Below, one piece after another: positions 25,763 to 37,038 of a stretch of DNA of 64,000 bases. The position numbers were made by a program, and so were the translations under genes. Positions within the stretch are counted from its first letter, which is position 1. Each line of letters begins with the position of its first letter. The notes beneath the pieces are model-generated. The model did not search any database. It was not told where the DNA came from and saw nothing but the letters and a program-made list of their open reading frames with translations. The stretch covers positions 20,424,940-20,488,939 of the forward strand of contig NC_052621.1 in NCBI RefSeq assembly GCF_016545825.1. Direction: 5' to 3'. Source of the DNA: Eucalyptus grandis. Taxonomy: Eukaryota; Streptophyta; Magnoliopsida; Myrtales; Myrtaceae.

Positions 25763-27421
25763 GTATGTTGACTCGATTTTTATAGGAATTCTTGCATCCC
25801 GAACTTTTAAAAATATGCCGATTCCATCTAAAAATAGTCCAAATATTTCCGAAATTCACTGCAAAATAAAGAACAAATCACGGATAAATCACAATTATGC
25901 TCACCATGCTCCCACTAAAGGCCATGACGTCGAAAAAGGACGGAATTATTCGGGGACGGCTCGAGCAAGCCGTCCCTCCCACTTCTGGACTCGCTCACTA
26001 GCCCCTTCTTCCCTCATCCTTTCACCTTTCTCCTCTTCATTCAGCTCCTCCCTCCTCCTTAAAAATCCTCTTCATTCTCCTTTTACCTCTCTCCTCTTCA
26101 TTTTGCTCTTCCCTCCTCCTTTCACCTCTCTCCTCTTCATTCTACTCCTCCCTCCTCCTTAACGTCCTCTTCATTCTCCTTTTACCTCTCTCCTCTTCAT
26201 TCTGCTCCTCCCTCCTACTTAACCTCACCCCTCTCCCTCTCTTTTCTATTCACCTCTTCCTTCCTCCTCTCCATTTCTGTAAAACATGCCATCTCAGCAA
26301 GAGCTCGAGAAAATGACTAAAGACGTTAGGGATGGTATTGCCGAACTGAACAAGGTGATAGCTGAGGAGTGGCATCAAGGTGAAATGATGCTTGGGATCT
26401 TCATCTCCGCCGTAGGATTGATCATAGGTCACATCCACGCCAAAGGCCTAGCATGCAAGCACTCTTGAATGCCTATAGCACTCACTGTGCTGGTTGCAAC
26501 GCCATTTTATGCGATGTTCCTGAACAGAGTTTTCGAAAGCACAAGGTTGAAAAAGAAACTCAAGGTCCGGAAGCAGCGGTTGTAGCATCTCAAGTAAATA
26601 TAGCCGTCAACGCCACCGCCGTCATAATTAGGTCACGACGAATAGCCATCACCACCACTGGAGCCTCTGGTGCCAGCGTTGGAAGGGGGCTCGATCTCAT
26701 CTAGGGAGGCGACGCTGGCGTAGGATTACAGGCCAAAAGATGGCATAATTTGGATCTGAGAATCTACGACAACAATATTTCATTTTATGTTGTTCGTAGG
26801 GCTAATAGGTATAATATCCATTGCTTTGGCCTGTGGCCACTTCAAACTTGGGCACTGGAAAATATCGGGCCATAAGTGACTGTGTTTCTGTATTTTCTTT
26901 CTGCTTGGCTGGTTTCTGTGTTTCTGTGAGAACATCTATATATAAGGTTTCGTATAGTAGTGTTTTCCTTATTTCTTTTCTGTAATGGTATGTTTCTTCC
27001 TCAAATGATGCATCTCTTCATTAAATTGCTTCTTTTGATATGACTTGAATCCTTATCGATTAGAAATCTTTATCTAGTTAGTGTTTTCATTACTTTGTAT
27101 TGATTTTCTCCCATGCAGTTTGTATCAAAATTTTGAGAAGTTCTTTGGAAAATTGTCTTCTGAGATCCTTCCCGTTGGCCAAAGAATATTCCATGTCATT
27201 ATTGTCGATTAGGTTTTATATTGCCTTGAATAAAAACTATGTGAAGTATTTTCAAACGAAAGAATGTCTCTTTTGATTTTGTTTCATTTTGGATACATCT
27301 CTGTAACATTTTATTTAAAACTTAATTTATAAATCCTAAAGAGCACTTGAGAGTCCAGAAAGTGATGTCATAATAACTGAGATTGACAAAACTTGGTAGA
27401 ATTATTCGGTTGTGTTCCTTG
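25763..27421 (+). repeat. Array unit followed by block E
   Basis: A unit with only one CG-rich palindrome (25956-25985), CT-rich leader, ORF (26286) and full tail. It ends in TTCCTTG and, unlike the neighbouring units, continues into block E (GTGGTTTAGCCAAAG). Confidence 0.82.
26286..26468 (+). pseudogene. Array ORF copy 4, stop at Trp61 (TGA)
   Basis: 60 codons beginning MPSQQELEKMTKDVRDG with hydrophobic segment IFISAVGLIIGHIHA. TGA stands at the Trp61 position. Otherwise close to the intact copy. Confidence 0.7.
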
Positions 27422-28050
27422 GTGGTTTAGCCAAAGAAATAAACTCATTACAAATTGAGAGCATCATTTGAATATAAAATAGAAAATAATCTTGCGGTGG
27501 GCTTCGGTGAGTGATAAGCCGAAAAGATTGAGATATAAAAGTAAAAGGCCAATCGGGAATTTTATCGACGAAGAAGAGAATTCATAAAAAGTGATATAGA
27601 GAGTTCCACGCAAATTCGGGGAAAAAAAAAAAAAAAAGAGAAGAGAGAGGGAGATACGAAGATCCCTTGGACGAAAGATTGGAGCGTACGATCTCTCTCC
27701 CATCACTTGTTTGCACACAAATTCGATTTGTTGGAAGATGAAGTCTGGAGGATTTGATTTTCGAAGCAGAACTCTTATCTCTTCACGTGTGAACCATCAA
27801 GCTCAGCCTCCACCGCTGCGCAACACTTCACCCGGATGCTCGTCGACGAGTTCCGGTTTGCCGGCCCGAAGCCCATCTCGACCAACCAGCAGCCGCCTAG
27901 ACGATTTCCAGTGACCTCAAAGCAGCATCCCAAAGTCGGAGACCCTTCACCGCTGCAGCAGTCCTCTGCCGATTTTGGGCTTGGGTTCTCCATTAGCTGT
28001 CGTTCCTCCTGCCCGGTTGCTGTTTGCCACAACAGATCCCGACACCCGCG

Positions 28051-28257
28051 ATGTCGGCAAGCTCCCGGTTCGAAGGATCACTCATGAACTTTCACGAAGT
28101 TACTCTCTCTTGGGATTCCTTGCAGTTCATTAACGAACCAGCAAGCTACCTTGCTGTGTTAAGCACTTGTTCTGATGAGCCCAGCCTTATCGAAGCACTA
28201 GTAGTGACCCGCATGTGTTCCAGCATTCGTTCGATGCCACTTCGATGCAAATTGTAA
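28051..28257 (+). CDS. Short ORF conserved between block E copies, function unknown
   Basis: From the internal ATG at 28051, 68 codons beginning MSASSRFEGSLMNFHEVTLS and ending MPLRCKL. The copy at 42213-42419 has the same length with only a few amino-acid differences. The open frame has no known domain. Two recent copies of one repeat would share frames by descent, so coding is not proven; a decayed gene fragment is equally likely. Confidence 0.3.
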   Translation: MSASSRFEGSLMNFHEVTLSWDSLQFINEPASYLAVLSTCSDEPSLIEALVVTRMCSSIRSMPLRCKL

Positions 28258-28265
28258 TATATAGG

Positions 28266-28288
28266 TATATATATATATATATATATAT
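28266..28288. repeat. TA microsatellite
   Basis: About 11 TA dinucleotides; a shorter TA run sits at the matching place in block E copy 3 (near 42436). Confidence 0.9.
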
Positions 28289-29039
28289 GTCATAACAAGG
28301 AAAAATAAATGATGGCCCCATGCTCGAATGTCACAATGCACATTTATTGGCTCGTTCTAATGTCTGCCAGTGTGGCACCCCAACCGCCCCATGTCGTGGG
28401 AAAAATGAACTTTTTGTACGACACAATTTAACCAAAAAAAATCAATTTTGGTATAATTTCTACAATGTCATCGGTTAAATAATATAGTTTTTAGTTGTAC
28501 AATAGATATCATATATTCGGTAAGGTTTGGCAATCAGATTTTAAGTAGGTTTGTTTCGTAGAAGAAGGGGAGCAAAAGTAAATGTTGAGGCCAACTTGAA
28601 GAAGTTAGTTGGTAAGTCTAAATCACGTGTTGCCTTGAAATTGCGCATTGCTGTGAAATCATACTCAGCCTTAAAATTGTATACTTGACTTTGAATTTCT
28701 TGTTATCGCAATAAATTTACACAATAAACATTGACCGAGGCCACATCTTATGAATGCATGTTACTAGTAGCATGCATGCTAATATGACATGCGTATTTGT
28801 TACAAAATTGCATGGTGTTATGAAATGCATGCTGATACGGAAATTGAATGTTATCACAATAGAATTGGATTTGTCCTTGTTAGTCATTAGTACACGTGGT
28901 GTTTCGCTTTGGCATTGGTTCATGCACGTGCTTTGATTTCATGGGATTGGATTCGTTTTGTTAATTGCTTTGTATTCTCACACGCTGGTTGCATACACGA
29001 GGCGTATTGTCTTTTTGCATGCTGGTACGGATTCATCCC

Positions 29040-29735
29040 TACTTGTGTGTAAATTTTACTCAGTTTTGACCAGGTATGTTGACTCGATTTTTAGAGGAAT
29101 TCTTGCATCCCGAACTTTTGAAAATATCTCGATTCCATCTAAAAATACTCCAAATATTTCCAAAATTCACTGCAAAACAAAGAATAAACCACAGACAAAT
29201 CGCAATTATGCTCACCATGCTCCCACCAAAGGCCATGCAAAGAAAGCTTGCAGTCCAAAAGTGTGACGGGACCTTATGAAGCTGAGTCTATCAATGGTAC
29301 GAACAGCAAATAACGAGCAGTGAATAAGAAAGGAAACACAAAGAGAGGAAAAACTGACTAAAACTGAGCCGTAGATCGATGAACTACCGTTTTATTTTTC
29401 CGGAGGATGACAATTTTGAGGGGAGGATTGGGAAGAAGATATAATATTCAGTATAGTAAATTAAAGAGATTAAGTAGAACAGTAATATTGTTTTTGAGCT
29501 CCCATTTACCGATTGTCATGGAAATCAAGAAGAATGATGAAAAAAATGAGAACAATGGGAGAGGCTGAACTTGAAAATACAAAGGATTGAGCACTACGTT
29601 GATAATAAAATCGAACAATAAAAAAGAAAAAACATCAACGAAAGAGAGGAGAGGAGAGGACAAGATTGTAGCAAAAAAAAAGCCCTAGTAATGGAGGAAG
29701 GGACAGGATAAGATTGCAAGAAAAGGACAAAATAG
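29040..29735 (+). repeat. Array module A+D, copy 2
   Basis: Matches 20756-21454 throughout, including the unit head and CCGGAGGATGACAA-type segment. It follows block E copy 2 and ends at GAAAAGGACAA before about 55 bp of unrelated sequence. Confidence 0.8.
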
Positions 29736-29791
29736 AGCGTAATCACGGAGTGAAGCCCCAACGTCACGGCCTTCACTTTGAGAAGCATCCA

Positions 29792-30095
29792 GCTGTATCG
29801 AAGTTTTGAGAAGTTCTATGAAAAATTGTCTTCTAAGATATTTTCCGTTGGCCAGAGAATATTCCATTCATTATTGTCATTTAGGTTTTCTATGGCATTG
29901 CATAAAAACTATGTGAAGCATTTTCAAACGAAAGAATGTCTCTTTTGATTTTGTTTCATTTTGGATACATTTCTGCAACATTTTATTTGGAACTTAATTT
30001 GTAAATCCTGAATAGCACTTCAGAGTCTAGAAAGTGATGTCATAAAAACCGAGATTGACAAAACTTGATAGAATTATTCGGTTGTGTTCCTTGAG
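29792..30095 (+). repeat. Array tail fragment
   Basis: Starts inside the tail at TGTATCGAAGTTTTGAG, just after the acceptor-like CAG of other copies, and runs to the unit-closing TTCCTTGAG. The part before it is missing. Confidence 0.78.
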
Positions 30096-31094
30096 GTATG
30101 TTGACTCGATTTTTATAGGAATTCTTGCATCCCAAACTTTTGAAAATATGCCGATTCCATCTAAAAATACTCCAAATATTTCCGAAATTCACTGCAAAAT
30201 AAAGAACAAATCACGGATAAATCGCAATTATGTTCGTCATGCTCCCACCAAAGGCCATGATGTCGAAAAAGGACGGAATTATTCGGGGCCGGCTCGAGCG
30301 AGCCGTCCCCACGATCGGCTCGAGCGAGCCGTCCCTCGCACTTCCGGACTTGCTCGCTGGCCCCTTCTTCCCTCATCCTTTCACCTCTCTCCTCTTCATT
30401 CAGCTCCTCCCTCCTCCTTAAAAATCCTCTTCATTCTCCTTTTACCTCTCTCCTCTTCATTTTGCTCTTCCCTCCTCTTTTCACCTCCTTAAAAATCCTC
30501 TTCATTCTCCTTTTACCTCTCATTTTCATTTTGCTCCTCCCTCTTGCTTAACCTCACCCCTCTCCCTCTCTTTTCTGTTCACCTCTTCCTCCTCTTCCTT
30601 CCTCCTCTCCATTCCTGTAAAACATGCCATCTCAGCAAGAGCTCGAGAAAATGACTAAAGACGTTGAGGATGGTATTGCCGAACTGAACAAGGCGATAAC
30701 TGAGGAGTGGCATTGAGATGAAGATGCTCGAGATCTTCATCTCCACCGTAGGATTGATCATAGGTCACATCCACGCCAAAGGCCTAACATGCAAGCACTC
30801 TTGAATGCCTATAGCACTCACGGTGCTGGTTGCAACGCCATTTTATACGATGTTCCTAAAGAGAGTTTTCGAAAGCGTAGGGTCGAAAAAGAAACTCAGG
30901 GTCCAAAAGTAGCGGTTATAGCATCTCAAGTAAATATAGCTGTCGGCGCCACAACTGTCATCTGGGCCATCGTCATTGGTGCCACCGACGTCATAATTGG
31001 GTCACGACGGACAGCTGTCACCACCACTGGAGCCTCCAGCGCCAGCGTTGGAAGAGGGATCAATCTTGTCTGGGGAGGTGACGTTGGCGCAGGA
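30096..31094 (+). repeat. Array unit, 5' part (interrupted by copia; resumes at 39340)
   Basis: Head, two CG-rich palindromes (30290-30340), leader, ORF remnant and linker up to GGCGCAGGA. The sequence resumes at 39340 with TTGCGGGCC after the copia element and one target duplication; with those removed the unit is about 1.70 kb, equal to the 23151-24869 unit. Confidence 0.85.
30624..30716 (+). pseudogene. Array ORF copy 5, early stop and small deletion
   Basis: Starts MPSQQELEKMTKDVEDG but CGA has become TGA at 30714-30716 after EEWH, and a small deletion follows within the GAAATGATG region. The Trp61 TGA of other copies is also present downstream. Clearly not able to make the membrane protein. 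Confidence 0.75.
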
Positions 31095-31899
31095 TGTTGG
31101 AGTTTCATGAATCATGTATAAGAAAAATCAACAAAATAAACGCAGCAGAAACAAAGATAAATATTACACATGATTTTCCTTAGGCGTTGTTCGTGCGTTT
31201 TAATCAAAAATCTAAACATAAAAGAGAGTTAAACGAAATACCTCTCGAAGCGCGCTTTAAACAAGTCGGTTCGGATGTTCTACAGTTCGAGTCCCACAAG
31301 TGTCGGACCTCTAGTTCAGACACACCAACAACGAACATCGAACGGAAGAGAGAATTTCAGATATTCACCACCTCGATCGTGCTAGCAATCACGTGGAAAC
31401 AAACCGTCGTATCCTTGATGTATAATAGTCACGACCCGAACGAGATAATGTTCTTCTTTCTTGCATCTCAAAAACACAAGAACACGCACACAATTTGCTC
31501 TCTGTTTTCAGCAAAGCATTCTCTCTAAAACACAAATGCACACCCACCTTTTCTCTGTCTTTTCAACCCGTTTAAGTGTCGCAAAAACAACTCTTTTAAA
31601 CTAAAAATATAAACCGATCAGCAACCGTTGCTGATCGTCCCCACTCATGCACGAACAATCGTGCATGAGCGGTTGCTCATGCACGACTTCGTGCATGATG
31701 GTCAGCAACTGCTGACCGTTCATGCACGAATTCGTGGATGATGGTCAGCGGTTGCTGACCATCCAAGTTTCATGCATGTGCTTGGTGCACATGCAGGAAG
31801 CTTTATATATATAATTTATGTTGGTTATTAAAAGTATTAATTAATTAATTAAATGAACAAATAATTAATTAATCAATTCCTTTGGGCATATATCTAACA
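31095..31899 (-). repeat. Copia 3' LTR (element orientation)
   Basis: 805 bp, near-identical to 38501-39334 apart from scattered changes and an extra palindromic stretch of about 29 bp in the other copy. A TATA-like TATATATAAAG (minus strand, near 31801-31815) precedes a series of short palindromes at 31616-31796. Confidence 0.95.
31616..31796. repeat. Run of consecutive short palindromes in the LTR
   Basis: In sequence order: CAGCAACCGTTGCTG, CATGCACGA-acaa-TCGTGCATG, GAGCGGTTGCTC, CATGCACGACTTCGTGCATG, GGTCAGCAACTGCTGACC, CATGCACGAATTCGTGgATG, GGTCAGCGGTTGCTGACC, GCATGTGC-ttg-GTGCACATGC. In element orientation they lie just after the TATA box, so they would be in the transcribed leader. 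Repeated at 39022-39230. Confidence 0.85.
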
Positions 31900-31915
31900 A
31901 TCTCCCACTTGCACT
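31900..31915 (-). other. Copia polypurine tract
   Basis: Minus strand reads AGTGCAAGTGGGAGAT immediately before the 3' LTR, the expected place for plus-strand priming. Confidence 0.8.
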
Positions 31916-33199
31916 AAAGCCAACTTATTTGGTATGTTAACATATGTCCACTTTGGGCATGCGTGTGCATCATATGCAAGTAGGCTTGTGACTATAATAC
32001 AAATTAAATTAAATCTCATTTAATTTAATTTCAAATCGACTCAATTCGATTGTAGTAATTGCAAACACATTTGCAATAATATTTCTCTCTTGTTCCACGT
32101 CATCCTAATTGTTTATGGTGTGTGACATCCCTAGGTTTATCACTAAGCTGGTAGTAAGACTTGTACTAACACATTAGTACTTCCAAAAGAATTAATTGTC
32201 CCGATTAATCTTTGGGTCTTACAAGCCACGATTGACATCTAGCAATATGTCATGGCTACCCAGATAATGTGAATACTTTAAGAACATAATGAACCTGTTA
32301 GCTTTTGCTACAGTGTAATTCAATCCTTCTGTCTTACTATGTCCCGATCAAACAAAGATCATGGAATATCAGTCAAGTCATTAATTTGATCATATGCACA
32401 AATCTAATTGATATGCATTTTATTCGAGACATAAACAATTTATTCTCGATTACAACCCCGGCCGAAGATTTCAATGCAGTGTCACAATTAGATCACATAG
32501 GACATCATTATCATAACTTGCATATAGCAAGGAGATAGATTCCATATTGCGCACACGTGTAACTTCATATATGAACAAATTATGACCATCAGGTCTAAAG
32601 ACGGATCAATGACCCTGCATTATGTGCACCCGTGAACCATGGTTGTTCAATACACAAGTTAACACTGTACCTCAGGTCTAAGGATTATTTACACAAGACC
32701 AAAGCATGAACAATTAGACATTGACCACACTAAAAGCTTCCATGTCGCTAATCGTTCCATATGCGTCACGTTCAGTGAATTTGTCTAATACAAACACTTG
32801 TGTTCTAACTCAGGCATCATAATACCCAATGACATGTGACTGATCATTCCCTTAAGTATCCAATACTTAATGTTAAGAACACACCGGTCTCAACAAGATT
32901 ATTAAACCCACTCAATAATCCATCGACCGGGAACAATTTAAAGATTCAGTCTAACTATGAACTCATCACATATATTCTTGACGTCTCAAGAATATGTCTA
33001 GTTGCAACCGATCTTATGGAATCATTCATCAATATAAAATAATTGGACAAATGAATGAATACGTCATTGCCATTAGTTAAATAATAATAATGAAAGTACA
33101 ACTGAAATCCCTAATATGTAATTATTACATAGCAACTTTAAGGCATACATCTAACAATTTCTCACTTACACTAAAGCCAACTTGTCTGGTACCTCAAAC
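31916..33199. other. Copia 3' non-coding region with a second LTR-end/purine-tract copy
   Basis: About 1.25 kb between RNase H and the 3' LTR without coding. At 33142-33186 it repeats the LTR end and purine tract (GCATACATCTAACAA then TTCTCACTTACACTAAAGCC), matching 31884-31929. Confidence 0.75.
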
Positions 33200-33734
33200 C
33201 TATTTTGTCAATATGTCTTTCAAAAGAAGATTGAGGTAAGGCCTTAGTGAAGGGATCTGCCACGTTTTCTGCTGAGGCAATTTTTTGCAAGGCGATATCA
33301 CCTCTCCCAACAATTTCTCTGATGAGATGGAAGCGTCTCTCAATGTGCTTGGACTTCGGTGAGACCTCGGTTCCTTAGCTTGAGCTATCGCCCCATTGTT
33401 GTCACAAAACAATGTGATCGGTTGCTCAATTAAAGGAAAGACTCCAAGTTCAAAAATAAACTTCTTCATCCAAGCGGCTTCCTTTGCTGCTTCGAAGCAG
33501 CCTACATACTCGCCTCGTGGTGGAATCAGCAGTTATACTTTGTTTGGAACTTTTCCAACTAACTGCACCACCATTGAATGTGAAGACAAACCCATACGTA
33601 GACTTATAGTCATTAGGATCCGATTGAAAATCGGAATCAGTATAAGCTACAACTTTAAATTCTCCTTCTCCATATATCAAGAATAAATCTTTAGTCCTTC
33701 GCAAGTTCTTAAGAATATTCTTGACGCTATCCAA
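33200..33734 (-). pseudogene. Copia RNase H region, frameshifted
   Basis: Minus-strand frames at 33450-33734 and 33200-33469 carry copia RNase H sequence: GEGEFKVVAYTDSDFQSDPN (catalytic-type YTDSDF), STYGFVFTFNGGAVSWKSSK, then in another frame ITLFCDNNGAIAQAKEP and further C-terminal sequence. The frame changes between the two parts near 33460, so it cannot be translated intact. Confidence 0.85.
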
Positions 33735-35100
33735 AGGTGCTCTTCTCTGGATCGACTGATATCTCGCTAGTAATACTTACAGCATGCGCAATATCAGGTC
33801 TAGTACATAGCATAGCATACATTATGCTTCCAATAGCGGATGCATATGGTATCTTTGCCATTCGCTCTCTTTCTTCAGAAGTGTTGGGACACATCTCCTT
33901 AGAAAAACGGATCCCTTGCCTAAAAGGCAATAATCCTCTCTTGGAACATTGCATGTTAAACCGTGTTAACACTTTGTCTATGTACGTAGATTGTGAGAGG
34001 CCAATCAATCGTCTTGATCTATCTCTATAGATCTTGATACCTAAAATGTAGGTTGCCTCTCCTAAATCTTTCATGGAGAATTTCTGTGACAAAATAGTTT
34101 TATTGATGATATCATTGGTACATTATTTCCAATCAAAAGTATATCATCGACATACAAAATTAGAAATGCAATTGCACTCCCACCGATCTTCTTGTATACA
34201 CAAGGTTCATCCGGATTTTTGATGAAGCCAAACGATTTGACTACCTCATCAAAACGGATGTTCCAACTTCTGGAGGCTTGTTTGAGTCCATAAATGGATC
34301 TCTTAAGCTTACACACCTTATATTTTTCACTATTGGATTCAAAACCCTGTGGCTGTTCCATATAAATGTCCTCATCGAGAAAACCATTTAGAAAAGCCGT
34401 TTTGACATCCATTTGAAATATCTCATAATCAAGGTGTGCAGCTATAGCCAACATAATCCGAATGGATTTTAGCATGGCCACAGGTGAGAAAGTTTCGTCA
34501 TAATCAATTCCTTCTTTTGACGATATTCTTTCGCCACCAGCCGTGCTTTGTAAATTCCAATTTGACCTTCAACATTCATCTTCCTCTTGAAGATCCATTT
34601 ACAGCCAATTGGTACAATACCATCGGCAGGTCAAGGTCCAAACCTCATTGGAATACATTGAATCCATTTCGGATTTCATGGCCTCTAGCCATTTACCGTA
34701 ATCAATGTCCAACATCGCCTCCTCATAGGTTTTAGGATCACCGGGTTGATCACTATCATTCATAATGAATAATGGTTTGATATGATCAACCGAGTGTTTA
34801 TAACGAGCAGGTGGGTGAGACATTCTCGCACTTCTCCTAAGAGGTTGTGTATTAGAAGCTCCCATCGAATCGAGATTGGTATCTCGAACTCGGTTGTTTG
34901 ATACTTCATTATTTTCTTCTTGTAAGACTATTTTCCGCCCAAACACCACTTTCTTGGACGAACCGATTCTCCAAAAAGAAGCGTGCTTGCATACCAAAAT
35001 TCTTTGGTTTGAATGAAAATAGAAATAATATCCAAGAGTTTCCTTTGGATATCCAATGAAGCAACCTTGTTCAGATCTTGCCTCCAATTTTTCAATTTTC
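33727..35100 (-). pseudogene. Copia integrase C-terminus and reverse transcriptase, broken
   Basis: 34599-35087 begins with the integrase tail (GCFIGYPKETLGYYFY) and leads to the RT entry DPKTYEEAMLDI ... KWLEAMKSEMDSM. 34071-34481 holds the RT core: MDVKTAFLNGFLDEDIYMEQ, KRSIYGLKQASRSWN and the polymerase YVDD box. 33727-34092 continues with FSMKDLGEATYILGIKIYRD and the thumb region up to TRPDIAHAV. The parts lie in different frames with a gap near 34500-34600, so the polyprotein is interrupted. Confidence 0.92.
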
Positions 35101-35356
35101 AGCTTTTTTAAGAAAGCTGGACAACCTCAAATCTTAATATGATTAAGACTAGGTTTCCTACTATGCCATATCTCATAGGGCGTAGTTGGAACAGATTTGG
35201 ACGGCACTTTATTCAGTATATATACAGCAGTCTCAAGGGCATATCCCCAAAGGGATATTGGCAAATCGGTGTAACTCATCATAGACCGTACCATATCTAA
35301 TAAAGTACGATTTCTTCGTTTAAATACACCATTATGTTATGGAGTTCCAGGAGGTG

Positions 35357-36181
35357 TCATTGTGATAAAATGTCATTCTCTTTAAGAAAGTCAAGGAATT
35401 CAAGTACTAAGGTATTCACCTCCTCGATCCGATCGAAGAGCCTTAATACATTTTCTGTTTGTTTCTTAACTTCAGCCTTGAATTCCTTGAACTTTTCAAA
35501 TGATTCAGATTTATACTTCATGAGGTATAAATAACCATACCATGACTGATCATCGGTGAAGGTAATGAAGTAATTATAACCACCTCTAGCAGTTTCATTA
35601 ATTGGTCCACATACATCTATATGTATTAATTCTAATATGTCAGCAGCTCGCACACTTTGTCTCACAAAAGGCGCTTTGGTCATTTTTCCTAGAAGACATG
35701 CCTCACAAGTCGAGTATGACTCAAAATTTAAAGGATCAATGTATCCATCATTACTCAACTTGTTAATTCTGTCTTCTCCAATATGACCTAATCGGAGATG
35801 CCAAACATATTTTTTATTTGGACCGTCTCTAGGGCGTTTATTAGTTATGGCATTTATATCAATTCTATTTTGCTTATTGACATTGGTAATCGCATTACCG
35901 AACATTGTAATGGTATAAAGATTATTGGTTAATAAGCTAGAACCAACACATATTCTATTATGATAAATAGAACATACATCATCAACAAAAGAAAATTCAT
36001 AATTCTCTTTACCCAAACGAGGTATAGAGATGATGTTCCTAACAGCATTCTTATAATGCAAACAGTTCTTTAAAAACATTACATGTCCAGAAGGCAAACA
36101 TAAACGAAAAGTCCTTATAGCCAACGCAGCAACTCTTGCTCCATTGGCAAATGTTAAGACAATCTCATTTCGCCTTAGCAT
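35357..36181 (-). pseudogene. Copia GAG-pre-integrase and integrase region
   Basis: A 274-codon minus-strand frame contains the zinc-binding HLRLGHIG ... CEACLLGKM motif (His-His-Cys-Cys) and the start of the integrase core (LIHIDVCGPI, YFITFTDDQSWYGYLYLM). It stops at 35357; the continuation ([20 protein letters not shown] and [19 protein letters not shown]) is readable at 35100-35350 after a stop. Confidence 0.92.
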
Positions 36182-36244
36182 CCTGCTTGTTTTCAGATTC
36201 TACAAAGACATACAAATATGTGAAGTTGCAGTGGAATCTAGAAC

Positions 36245-37038
36245 CTATGAGCTTGATTCAACACTAATCATAAGATTAGTTTCAATAAGCATAGACACCA
36301 TACCTTCATAAGGTCGGTTCTTGGGCTTGACCTTCAAGCTCGCGAGGTACCTCTTGCAGTTCCTCCTCCAGTGCCCTTTGACACCACAGTAATGACATTT
36401 CATTTTATCAATCATGGGTTTTGGTTGCACAACGGGTTTGCCGGGGCCTCTTCCATTTATTCTTCTTTAAAACAGTCTCACCCTTTGAAGAAGAAGCCTT
36501 AGCCACAGCCACTGCATTTGGCCTCGTGTTATGCATTTCCTTCTCATAAACTACCAGCATGCTATGTAACTCAGCAAGAGTTTTCTCCATCTTATGCATG
36601 TGGAAGTTTTGGACAAAACCAGAGAATGAATCGGGTAAAGATTGGAGGATCAAATCCACAGCTAACTCATTATTCATAACGAGATTCAGCTTAGCCAATT
36701 CTTCAATGTGCCAGATCATTTTCAAAGAATGATCATTAACAGATGATCCTTCAGCCATCCTCATATGGTACAATGCCTTAGATATCTCATATCTAGAGGT
36801 TCGGCCATTCTCATCAAAGTATTCCTTTAAGTGCAAAATGATCAACCCAAAGATCTTCCATAGATTCATACTTCTTATGTAATTCATTATTCATAGAAGC
36901 AAGCATATATGACCTAACTTTTAAGTCATCATCACGCCACTTATCAAAGTGACAAGCTCCTCTTGGGTCCCACCCTCGGAAAGGAGGTTGGCATCTTTTC
37001 ATCAAACACATACCCAATTTTTTCTGAATTGAGAACAA
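36245..37038 (-). pseudogene. Copia gag with zinc knuckle, frameshifted
   Basis: Overlapping minus-strand frames at 36814-37038 and 36408-36887 match copia capsid-type gag (DDDLKVRSYMLASMNNELH, then YHMRMAEGSSVNDHSLKM and LILQSLPDSFSGFVQNFHM). A further frame at 36245-36430 carries the CCHC knuckle CHYCGVKGHWRRNC. The frame shifts twice, near 36850 and 36420. Confidence 0.9.

Larger units (their letters stand above)
27422..29072 (+). repeat. Block E copy 2
   Basis: Near-identical to 41592-43200: GTGGTTTAGCC junction, a poly-A/purine stretch, a CG-richer segment (27780-28080), a conserved short ORF (28051-28257), a TA microsatellite, and an AT-rich part with repeated GCATGCTRATA motifs. Ends near 29040 where it joins module A+D. 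Confidence 0.85.

Noticed and set aside
27711..28087. Overlapping frames in the CG-rich part of block E
   Set aside because: The longer frames are not kept in copy 3, which has small indels there.
31270..31300. GTTCGAGTCCCAC resembling a tRNA T-arm
   Set aside because: No acceptor or D/anticodon arms around it; it is ordinary copia LTR sequence, present in both LTRs.
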